From: Discostella pseudostelligera
Taxonomy: Eukaryota > Bacillariophyta > Thalassiosirophyceae > Thalassiosirales > Thalassiosiraceae
Reading direction: 5' to 3'
NCBI GenBank assembly: GCA_036940085.1
Contig: JALLBK010000007.1
Location: 1-56,953, forward strand
DNA: 56,953 bases
Shown here: positions 32,301 through 42,154 of the stretch, piece after piece
Numbering within the stretch: position 1 is the first letter of the stretch
Layout: each line of letters opens with the position of its first letter
Notes under the pieces: generated by a model
Databases searched by the model: none
Seen by the model: only the letters and a program-made list of their open reading frames with translations
Told to the model about the DNA's origin: nothing
Program-made: the position numbers and the translations under genes

Positions 32301-34360
32301 GGGAACGGTAGTGCCATTGAGTTGACCCAATCCCAACTCACCATTCTCATTACTTCCACATCCAAAGACTTTGCCATCCGCAAGCAAAATTAGCGTGAAG
32401 TCAAGTCCCACTGCGGCAGATACGGCTTGGAAGGGCAATCCAGAAACTTGATGGAATGTATCCCTCGATTCATAATCTCCGAGGCACAATTGACCCTTGT
32501 TATTGTTCCCAGTAGTGTATACATTTCCTCGTGTATCAATAAGGACTGAATGCATATCCCGAGAGTCACCAGGTGCACCCGCCCCAGCAAAGACTTTCAT
32601 AAACTTGGGACTTGGCACGACATCTCCATCACTGTTCACTACATTTTTCACTTTGATGAATGGATTGGCTCCTTCATTTAACAGGGTACGGCTGATTCCC
32701 ATGTGACCCTTGTAGCCATCGAAGCTTTCAATGAAACCACTAACGGTGGCGGTACCATTTTTATTCAGTTTGAAGGTATGTCGTGAACCTGCCGAGACGT
32801 CAATAACTTCATCGGGTTGAGGATCGGGGAGTTCGGTATCGACACCAACTACGGCTCCACGTCCTTCATCTCCTCCCCAGTAGAACCAATTGCATTCTGC
32901 ACAATAGAGGAGTCAAGTAGATCAAATACAACATTTTGCATGAGAACGGTAAAACAAAACAATCTCGAGCACCATGTATGCATGTTCTCACCTTGAATGT
33001 ACTTGGTTGGCGAAACAGTAGGAACCTCAGTAATTGGACTCAATGATGGACTGAGCGATGGACTAACTGTTGGTTCGCGAGTCACAATAATATACTTCAC
33101 CGGTTGATCCGTAGGAAAATACGTGGGAGTATACGTGGGAGTATACGTGGGGGCCGGTGTTTCACAAATGCACACCGTCGCGGGTGGTGAGGGGGGGTGC
33201 CACCAACCTCCTCCACCTTGCCATCCATAAGATGAGGTTCCTATCCCCCACCCACCAGACTTCCAATCATATGGTGCCCCACCCCAGCTGTTCCATCCAT
33301 ACAGATCACGATGATTGTGGTTACCATCATCAGCCGATGTAGTGCTATCCGAATTTCTAGCGCCTGCCTTACCACCGCTCAGTATCGGGTTCGATGGATC
33401 GCCACCACGTGCGTTACCACCACTATTGTCACTACGATCTAACTTGCTCGAATACGATGACATTGTTCCGCCGCTGCCATAACCTCCTCCTCCATGACCT
33501 GGTGCAGGCGCAGGACAGGGTGGACACCACGTGTTCGTAGAATAAGAGATATTACCACTCATCTTGTTGGATGAACTGCTTCCATTGTCGCCATACTTCT
33601 TTTTACCCTTCTTATTACCATTCTTGTTGCCCTTCTTCTGTGTGGTGGTGCCACCATTCTTCTTCTTCTTCTTCTTCTTGTTGTTGCCCTTCTTCTTCGT
33701 AGTTGATGTCTTCTTCTTTCCTTTGCCACGACGTGTTCGCTTGGTGGTCTTTACTCGTGTTTGCAATGTTGATTCGCCCACACCTTCGCTACCTCCTTCA
33801 TCGTCTGCTTCATTAGAAGTAGAAGCAGGGTTGGACTTCTTGTTGATACCCGCAGGATGCCCCCCTCTTTGTCGATTCGAGGAGTCACCGCCAGAGTCAT
33901 TGTCAAAGAGTTTGTCAACTGTCGTTGATGTGGAGGAGGAAGATGAAGTGAGCATTTCCTTCTTTTTCTTATTAATCCCCGCTGGATGGCCATTGCGTTC
34001 CAATTGTCTGGAGCTTGCATCGTTGAGTTGCTCAGGGTTTCGTTGGCGATAATCGTTGTCATCTTCATAATTATCATCATTCTCGTAGTCAAGTTCATCG
34101 TAGTCCCAAACTGATTCCGTAGTCTGACCCTTGAGCAATACCCGCTTTGATGATGACGGCGGTGCTATTCGATTCTGTCGTTCAATTGCCCGTTGATGCA
34201 ATTGCAATTTATGACGTCGCTCTGATGATGCATCAGTGGCACCGTAGTGCAAATCGCCATAGTGGTGGGGTGACACTGGCTCTGCCGCTGTGACTGCAAC
34301 GACCGACGAGCACAATGCTAGCGTCGGTAGAATCATCCTGGATTGCTTCTGCCACCGCAT
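29337..34360 (-). CDS. Large secreted RCC1-repeat protein with silaffin-like N terminus
   Basis: Inferred exons: 34360-32992, 32896-32145, 32049-31609, 31514-31380, 31278-31277, 31165-31154, 31060-31042, 30958-30940, 30825-30764, 30664-29864 and 29747-29337. All have GT-AG edges and consistent phase; 1340 aa. Order: signal peptide (ALCSSVVAVTAA); acidic and Ser-rich region with two GHPAGINKK motifs; long Lys-rich block; Gly/Trp/Tyr-rich block; TYTPT and SPSLSP repeats; first RCC1 block (opens NWFYWGGDEGRG; repeats such as GNVYTTGNNNKGQLCLGD and GKVFGCGSNENGELGLG); Pro-Thr linker; second RCC1 block (opens RWFFWGAEEGRG). RCC1 blades normally build a seven-bladed propeller, found mainly in nuclear or cytosolic proteins; here the signal peptide implies export. 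A wall or silica-matrix role is inferred. The order of the four smallest exons is the least certain part. Confidence 0.8.
30764..31514 (-). other. Chain of micro-exons coding a Pro-Thr linker
   Basis: Within the RCC1 gene, pieces flanked by AG and GTRAGT/GTAAAG lie in series. They are 135 nt (31514-31380), 2 nt (31278-31277), 12 nt (31165-31154), 19 nt (31060-31042), 19 nt (30958-30940) and 62 nt (30825-30764). Joined, they stay in frame and read as PTxxPT/SPT units (for example TLEPTFSPTD, SPTIV, DEPTISPTIS). Skipping the 2+12+19 nt set (33 nt) also keeps the frame, so a shorter isoform is possible. The 2-nt exon rests only on a CAG-TC-GTAAGT string and the need to fix phase. Confidence 0.5.
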
Positions 34361-35095
34361 GATGATGGACTACTATCACTATTGATGATTTGATATGGCA
34401 ATGGTGAATATTGCAATTGGCAATGTCGGTGGAGATAGTCTGTGTAGTGAAACTGATTCGACCGGTGTGTGGGTGTGTAGGAGGTAGCCAACGCAGCGAC
34501 TCTGGACGACCCGCCCCATCATATCCACCAAGTCCCACACCCATCGTATCCTCCTCGTGATGTCGTTGTCGGCGGGGTGTCATGAACGACGATTCGTATC
34601 GAAATATTGATGCCTTGAACCGAACGACGGCCGAAATATTGTCATCATCGTAGGAAGAACGTAGGATTGAAATTTTGGAGGGTGGTGCGGCCGATGGCCG
34701 AAAATAAAGTAAATTTTTGGCTGCTTCGGCAGGCGGCCGCGGCGGTAGGTGGTGCACCACGAGAAGGGCGGGAAGGCTCGCGCCACAGGGACGTTGATCT
34801 ATGTACGGCGGCATTCAATACTAGAGACTCTGGCGGAGGGGTAAAGACAGACCATAGATTTTTCACGAAGGAATTGATAATGAGAAGTGCACCCAACTTC
34901 TCGCCGATCATGATGCGAACACGTTGCTTCGTGCACTTCTTGTGGTCATCATCATCATCGTCATCGTAGGTCAGGTGGTGTTGGTGTTGGTGTTGGTGTG
35001 CGTAGCGTATCTTCCACCATCAATCCGGAACCAACCACTCAGTCAATCTTCTCGACCATAAAAAATCGTAACAATATCCAATAGCAATAGCAACC
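34361..35095. promoter_or_regulatory. Divergent gap between RCC1 gene and argininosuccinate synthase
   Basis: About 735 bases. AAGGGCGGGAAGG followed by TCGCGCC lies at about 34764-34784. AAGTGCACCC (34886) and CGTGCACTTC (34930) form an inverted pair around CTTCTCGCCG. A (GTTGGT)n run lies near 34979-34998. Minus-strand open frames across 34580-34911 are Pro/Arg/Ser-rich shadows without a domain. Confidence 0.4.
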
Positions 35096-36466
35096 ATGTC
35101 CACCGAAACCAAACCCAAGGTAATCCTCGCCTACTCCGGCGGTCTCGACACCAGCGTCATCCTCAAATGGCTCTGCGAGAAAGGTTTCGAGGTCATCGCC
35201 TTCTGTGCCGACGTAGGTCAACATCACGAAGATTTTGATGCCATCAAGGCCAAGGCCGTGGCCACCGGCGCTACCAAATGCATCGTCACTGACTTGCGTT
35301 CGGAATTTGTTAGTAATTACATCTTTGAGGCATTAAAGTGCAATGCTATTTATGAAGGACGATACTTGCTTGGTACCTCCGTGGCACGTCCTTGCATTGC
35401 CAAGGAGATGGTACGGATTGCTGCCGAGGAGGGTGCCACCTACGTGGCTCACGGTGCTACCGGCAAGGGAAATGATCAAGTACGATTTGAAATGTGTGCA
35501 CAGGCATTAGATGCCAAAATCCGCACTATCGCCCCATGGCGTGATGCGGAGTTTATCGAATCCTTCAAGGGTCGTTCTGACTTACTCGCCTACTGCACCA
35601 AACATGGTATTCCGGTAGATGCTAAGCCCAAGAGCAATTACTCGATTGATGAGAATCTGTTCCATACTAGTTATGAAAGTGGGGTATTGGAGGATGCCTC
35701 GGCTACCTATGAAGAGAGTATGTTTAAGATGACGGTAAGTCCTCAGGCGGCACCCGAGACGAGTGTGTTTGTGGATGTGGAGTTTGAGAAGGGGGTGCCG
35801 GTGAAGTTGACGAATAAGACGGATGGAACTGTCAAGGTAAGAAGATGAGATAGTGGAACATGCATTGATTGCTCCTTTTTTGGATAGACAATTACAACAT
35901 TTATCTCACTTGCATTTATTTCCACCATCCCCAAATCAACACAGACCGACCCACTCGAACTCTTCATGTACGCCAACGAAATCGCCGGTGCCCACGCCAT
36001 TGGCCGCATTGACATTGTCGAGAATCGTTTCGTCGGTATCAAATCCCGTGGCGTTTACGAAACTCCCGGCGGTACCCTCCTCCGCTCGGCCCATATGGAC
36101 CTCGAGGGCATTTGCATGGACCGGGAAGTGAAACGCATCACCGAAGGCCTCTCCAATGAATTCGCTCGTCTATGTTACAATGGTTTCTGGTTCGCACCCG
36201 AGATGGATTTGATTCGTCATTCGATTACATATTCGCAACGTGATGTTACTGGCGTGGTGAGTTTGGAATTGTACAAGGGGAATGTGATTGTGAGGGGACG
36301 TGTGTCGCCAAATGCGTTGTACAATCCGGATTTGGCAAGTATGGATATTGAAGGTGGTGGGGATGCATTCGATTACAATCCTAGTGATGCGGCCGGTTTC
36401 ATTAGGATTAATGCTGTTAGGTTGAAGACGTATGCGGCATTGAGGGCTCTGTCTCAGACGGAATAA
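35096..36466 (+). CDS. ASS1: Argininosuccinate synthase
   Basis: Two exons, 35096-35836 and 35945-36466, phase-0 GT-AG intron (AAG|GTAAGA ... CACAG|ACC); 420 aa, normal for the family. Near the N terminus, [18 protein letters not shown] is the ATP-binding PP-loop. [22 protein letters not shown] and [16 protein letters not shown] are citrulline/aspartate/ATP-site motifs, and [11 protein letters not shown] and [23 protein letters not shown] are further family blocks. It joins citrulline and aspartate using ATP to make argininosuccinate, a step of arginine synthesis and of the diatom urea cycle. There is no clear targeting presequence (MSTETKPK precedes the first strand), which suggests cytosolic location. 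A urea transporter lies 17 kb to the left. Confidence 0.96.
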
Positions 36467-37159
36467 ACGATGGTTCTAGGGGGTTGTGGACTGAAGAGTC
36501 ACAAGTTTTGTTAGGAAGAGGCTGATGTATGCGGTCTGACGTTCATGAAGGAGAATGTTCTAAAGATGAGGCAAAGTGATAGCGACATATTACTTGGTTT
36601 GATGATGTCGAAAGTAATGCAGTGAATTTTGAGTTGCAGCATGTCGTTTGCATCTATACTATCTTCGTACACTAATGCTGCCGATAATCGAACCACCACC
36701 TATTTGTAGCAAGTCAAGAGCATTCATCAAGGCAAATTTGCATAGTCGATCATCTTGGCCTCTCGATTTCCAACTTCCATCCTCCATCGATCGCCTACCA
36801 TGTGTGAGAAGACGTGAGAGTATCTCTCGAGATCCCATCCGTCCATCGAGCCGTTCCATCATCGACTCGACAATCGAACCTTGCACGTGGCACGGTAGTT
36901 TCATGTGGCTGATCATTTTGGCGGGAGACATGTGACTCGACTTGAATCTCACGTGGCATAAATCCTGACGCCTGACAGACGAAAGATCCATGCCACACTG
37001 CAACGGCACTGCGTACTACCGCATGCTGCATCTTTATCTGCATGGACCATGGCGGCCGCCAATGCTGGTACCATATTACTGATGTGTAGCACTTCATCAT
37101 CATCATCATCATCATCATCTCCCTTTCCATTCCTCCTCGCTCTCTTGTAAATAGCGAGC
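36467..37159. promoter_or_regulatory. ZW10 promoter with CACGTGGCA boxes and a TTTTGGCGGGA site
   Basis: GCACGTGGCA (about 36890), CATGTGGCTGATC (about 36902), TTTTGGCGGGAGA (about 36916-36928) and TCACGTGGCA (about 36950) lie within 70 bases, about 200 bases upstream of the ZW10 start. The same combination recurs at 50283-50450. A (CAT)n microsatellite lies at about 37097-37120. The left part of the gap (36467-36800) holds the argininosuccinate synthase 3' UTR and no gene. Confidence 0.5.
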
Positions 37160-40100
37160 ATGTCTTCAACGACAGATCAACGCCTACAAGCTGCACAGCG
37201 CAGCATCCAAATCGCAACTCGGCAAGCCTACACTGCCTTGATCTCCTCCAGCGACGCCATTGTTGGTGTTGATCCCTCCACGGCTGGCAACAATGATGAT
37301 ATCAACACCAGTTCAAACGATAGTGATAACAATCGCGCAGGCATGGACTTAGGCCTCAAACTATTTGGCACCTCCCAATCTTACCGAAATCAGATAGAGA
37401 ATGAATTTCACAACAAGTTACGCAGTGTGGAAAAAGAGTTGGCAGATATTCAATCATCGTTGGAATCGTTACATAATAACAGTACGTGGTCATCGAGGGA
37501 TTTGAGGGGGGAACAACCGCCTGTAGAACGAGATGATACGCCAACGGAAGACGACGATGATAAAGATTCCATTATTTCTTCAATCAATGACATATCCCAG
37601 CTACAGGCACACATATCTTTCTTACAACATTGCGCCAAGGCCCGCAAGTTGCTGGAAGATGTTGACACATTGTCATTGCAGACGAATTTTGCCACATCGA
37701 TTAGTAGTAGTAGTGGCAGTGATCGAGCAGGCACTACGAATAGTGCGTCATCGTTGTATTCGCCATCCAGTATCTGCAGCCCCTCGGACTTTATGCGCTT
37801 TGCATTTAATGTGGAGGATGATGGAAAGGGTAGTAGAGATATGACAGTGTCACCGATGGTCCAGGCGGCACAGTTTGTGAATGAGGCGTGCGAGCTATTG
37901 GACAATGTCATGGAAGGTGTTAGTAATCAGTATCCAGGTGATGGAGATGATAACAATGTCACTGATGCTGCTGCTGTGGGCGCTCAGAACCAAGGAATAA
38001 TCCAGATGCAATCGAAAATGCTTCATGAATTACAGCACCAGGCACGGCGGAAGAAGATGGAACTGCGTCATCGTGCCATGACAATAGTCGAGGGGTGCAT
38101 TGTCGTGGAATGGGAAGAAAAGGGGAAGTTGTTACTTCGCGGGAGCGGCACTACTACTCTTGATTCAACATCTGCCAACAAGAAGTCTGTCACTTTTGAT
38201 ATTGTTGAATCGCCAATACCCGCATCGTCAATCCCCACAAATAATAATGATACCGCGTCGACCATTCTACCACCATCTCCATTGTCGGATGCATATCAAG
38301 TACTACTCATTTTTTCAGATGCAAATTTTCCATCTTTCGGTGAAACTCTTGATGGTGCCATGAAACGCCTATCGACCAAGCTGATGCGCGTAGTTCGTCC
38401 ATGTCTTCAGAAGTTGGAAGAGAACGCAACAGCCACGGGAGGGAAAGAAGTGGGATACTACAAATTCACGCAAGAGTCATTGAAAAGCGTTCGTTCGGCG
38501 GAATGTCGGTATGATCCTGTATCCATCAAAGGACCTGCGGTGCAGTTGCAATGGAGTTTGGTGGGGGTGCCAACATTGAATTGTCAAGACAATGCCGAAA
38601 CCGCTACAACATTTGATACTCATGACAGTCTTGCCACTGCAGATGCAATTGACGAGAAGGCGATTCAATCCCTATCGGCTGAAATATCATCATCGGCTGT
38701 TGCATTTCTCTCGAGCCTCAATTTCATCACCATCTTCTTCACATTTATCTACCAACACGTACTATTGCGCCGGTCGGATCTTGCACACATGCTCGGGAAG
38801 CATTTGTTTGGGACATACCCTTTACCCAATACCACTATTGCATCGGGATCGGCTGTACTGAGTGGAGGCACACTGGTTGGTGCAGCCGCGCATGGATTGG
38901 AGAGTGGTGAGGAAATGCCATTGATGTATGAGTTGGTAAAATCCATGAGAAGGCACTGTATCCCGACGGAAAATTCGCTTATGATTTGGAAATTGCTGCA
39001 AAAGATGGAACAGTGTTTGGTGATGGAGGTGGCGTCATTTGAGAATAAGCTTGTGGAGTTGGGTTTGATGAAAGATGCGACTGCGTCTGCAGGTGTTGTG
39101 AGAAGTACACGTGCACGAGATGTTCCCAATGCTGTTGCCAATGCTACATCGCCGACGGGTCTTTCGGTACTTATGACCGATGATGATATTGCACACTCTC
39201 CTAATACCTCCACGATGGATACATCACTATCATCACCAACGCATCATCCTGAACACACGCGGAAAAATGAGGTTATCTCGCCATTATCTGAGCTTGCCAA
39301 CTCGCTTCGACACGCCTATGTTGAGGGCCAACGTTCACTTAATCTCAATCAAGGTCGGTCCATTTTATTGAATACAGATTACCACAATACCGTCCAAGTG
39401 GGTACGTTCGTCCCAGAGCCATCCGATGCAGGCACTCTTGCTTCTCTCGATGACGATCCTTTGAAAGCATTTGCATTCCATCAATGTTCTATTTCTACCA
39501 CCGCCCAATACATCTTGAGTCTATGCCGAAAAACAATGGATGATGCCACGAACCCCGATGTTGCTTCTGACCTTGTGGACGATTCCTTACCTCCCATGCT
39601 GTTCCGCGCCGCACGAGAGTTGTTGGATTTGTTCCGTGCCATAGTACCCACGTCACATGCTAGTGAGATTGGTAGTATCCCTCGCATGGCGGCGGTACTT
39701 CACAATGATTGTGTGTATTTGGCTCATGAGTCTTCGTTGTTAGGTAAGTGGCAGATAGTTACAATCTTCTGTAGTCAAGCCAATGTGTGATGTAGTCTCA
39801 TCAACCGCTGCTCACTTCACATCAAGGTGCTGAGTATATGGGCAAATTTCGTCGTCTCAACTTGGACAAAAACATCCAGAAGAGTAAAACGAGGTTACTC
39901 GGTGAGATTTGTTCCTTTATGGACATGGTGCCACCATTTAGAGATTTGGCAACGAAGTCGATGGGTTCCATGATTGAGATGCAAAAGGGCCAACTATTCG
40001 AGCTTGGTGAGTAACAGAGTACTGCATCACATTGTGAATGATTCGATTCCTCAACAATGGCTAATTCCGCTGCTATCTCTTTCGTAGTCTCTCCGCGCCT

Positions 40101-40677
40101 AACAAGCTTCGAAAAGGCACTATCATCCAATGAGTCTGTCACTGAATGGGACGATGCCGACACCGCATTACGCGCAGCGCTGTACCACTTGCGCCATCTA
40201 TCACAAGCATGGAAACAAGTGCTCGCACGCGATGTTTATCACATGTCTATGGGCAATTTAATTGATTTGGTCCTTACATTGTTTGTGGACCCGGTGTTGA
40301 AGGCTGGGGATATCACAGAATCGGCGTCGAGGTTTGTCCATTCCTTGTTCTTGGATGCCACGAGGGGTGCTGCTGATTTGTTCCTCGTGGATTCGGCATC
40401 TGAACACACTGACCACGTCTCCCAGACGACCAATGGAACATCAACAGATTTTAGACAACAGCGGAATTTTCAGGTGGCGAAGAAGTACTCCAACCTTTTT
40501 GATAAGGCTCAGGCTGTAGGACAGTTCATGTGTATGAGGCTAGATGAAATTCAGCGTGGGCTGGAGGAGGGTGTCTTCCGAAGTGTCACGGCACGAGAAC
40601 TTTCGCATTTGATCATTGCCGCCTTTGATGACAGCAGAAAACGAGCTACACTTTTGAATGAATTGGCTTCAAGATAA
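37160..40677 (+). CDS. ZW10: ZW10 homologue (kinetochore / ER-Golgi tethering)
   Basis: Three exons, 37160-39743, 39827-40006 and 40088-40677, both introns phase 1 with GT-AG edges; 1117 aa, longer than the about 780 aa of animal ZW10 because of Asn/Ser/Thr-rich insertions. The N-terminal part is helical (LRSVEKELADIQSSLESLH, ISFLQHCAKARKLLEDVDTL). The most diagnostic part is ARELLDLFRAIVPTSHASEI followed by PRMAAVLHNDCVYLAHE, running across the first splice junction into GAEYMGKFRRLN and FMDMVPPFRDLATKS. The last exon encodes ALYHLRHLSQAWKQVLARDVYHMSMGNLIDLVL, the C-terminal RINT1/ZW10 helical region. ZW10 acts in the RZZ checkpoint complex and in the Dsl1/NRZ tether for Golgi-to-ER vesicles. 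Confidence 0.85.
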
Positions 40678-40745
40678 AATGATGCGTGTTGCTACTTCGC
40701 TGAACCTCGGACATAATGATTATCATAACACCGCCATACATGAAA

Positions 40746-41736
40746 TTATTCATCTCCTGATTTCTCCTCCGCGGCACTCTCCAACACTCCACAATCACTA
40801 ATAACTACTTTCCCCATGGGACTTCCGCTTCGACTGCCCATGCTCTCTATTTCCTTCACCACATCCCAACCACTCTCCACCACACCAAACACTACATGCC
40901 TTCCATCTAAATAAGGTGTCTTCGCAACACAGATGAAAAACTGTGAACCATTGGTGTCTCGTCCCGCATTCGCCATGGATACAACCCCTGGACCGGAATG
41001 TTTGAGAGTGAAATTTTCATCGGGAAATCGAGAGCCATAGATGGAGATTCCACCAGTTCCATCGTGATTTGTGAAGTCACCACCTTGGATCATGAACGAC
41101 GGTATGATTCTATGAAAGGAACTCCCTTTGTAACTGAACAAGACAGACATGACCACAGAGAATTAGCAATCAAAGTGTTGATGGTTGATGAGCAGAGAGG
41201 TTCACAACTCACCCTAATAGTCGTCCATTAAATGTTGCAGTGCCCTTACACAGAGTTTCAAAATTCTCGACAGTTTTGGGTGTAGTAGATCCATATAAAC
41301 CAATAACGATGCGACCAATTGGTTGATTCTGAATGTTGATATCAAAGTACACTCTCGATGTGATGGGTGCCGCTGGAGCTACGGGCCCATCATCATCCTC
41401 ATTGCCCGAGCTGTTGAATAGAGTAACAGCACCATAACCGAGCGTACCCGCCACTGCAAACATGGCAATGTTCTGAAGCATCACCTTGAATGGCGACGAT
41501 GGTTTGGCATCATTGTTATTATTTGTTGATGACAAGCATCGTTGAGTAGTAGGGACATTGCCATTGCAACGCGGAGCACCGACGGATGATGGTGATGGGA
41601 AGGATGGGCTTTTTGTTGCCGAGATGAACAATGGTGATTGTGAACAAGACGATACACGCAGCACTCGAGATGATAATACAGAAGCCACTGATGTAGCTGA
41701 GAGGGTGATGCTACGAGCAGCCACGGTCATCGCCAT
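40746..41736 (-). CDS. Cyclophilin-type peptidyl-prolyl isomerase, membrane-anchored, mitochondrial-type
   Basis: Two exons, 41736-41213 and 41133-40746, phase-2 GT-AG intron completing the Gly codon of LLG|YKG; 303 aa. The N-terminal about 85 residues are Ser/Arg-rich without acidic residues (presequence-like), then one hydrophobic segment ([19 protein letters not shown]) precedes an acidic linker. The cyclophilin domain follows: [37 protein letters not shown] (catalytic Arg, Phe and Met), [21 protein letters not shown] and the [10 protein letters not shown] loop. Isomerase activity is expected. A location in the mitochondrial inner membrane facing the matrix or intermembrane space is inferred. 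The ATG at 41736 is preferred over 42009 because the longer frame runs through the upstream GGCGGGAA cluster. The stop is 68 bases from the ZW10 stop. Confidence 0.9.
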
Positions 41737-42154
41737 GGTTGGGGTGTACGATACCGAGACGAGAGGAGGATTTTTTGTCTCTAGTCTCGAGATTATTTGG
41801 ACGGTGGACGGTGGACGGTATCGTATTGATTGTTGATGGCGGGAAGAGTGCGGCGAAAATGGCGGGAAGAATATCTGGCGAAAATGGCGGGAAGAAGGTA
41901 GAAAAATTTGGCGCGTTTCGAACAATACGGTCGGCCACCGGCCACTGATGATGATCAATGAGGCGAGAGCTGCGGCAAGTGGATGCAAGGACAGAAGAAG
42001 TTGTTGCACCGATCATTCAATTCAATGGTCGAGCAATATCGGCATCATATCAATAAAATAATTTCCATGTATTATGTCTCTATATCAGTATCGCATTTTC
42101 TTCCCCACATTCTCTTCCCCCGTCGTCGTCTTGTGTTGAGTTTATTTCCATCGT
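41737..42154. promoter_or_regulatory. Cyclophilin promoter with three GGCGGGAA sites and TTTGGCGCG
   Basis: Read on plus, ATGGCGGGAA (41836-41845), AAAATGGCGGGAA (about 41857-41868) and AAAATGGCGGGAAG (about 41881-41893) are spaced by about 24 bases. They are followed by TTTGGCGCG (about 41908-41916), which fits the E2F consensus TTTSGCGC closely. A CGGCGAAAATGG and a CTGGCGAAAATGG make the spacing regular. The cluster lies 100-180 bases upstream of the cyclophilin start. Confidence 0.6.

Noticed and set aside
33560..34052. Plus-strand Phe/Leu/Pro-rich frame
   Set aside because: It is the antisense shadow of the Lys-rich (AAG) tract of the RCC1 protein.
41737..42009. N-terminal extension of the cyclophilin from the ATG at 42009
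   Set aside because: The extension would code through the GGCGGGAA promoter cluster, and the presequence-like N terminus begins at 41736.
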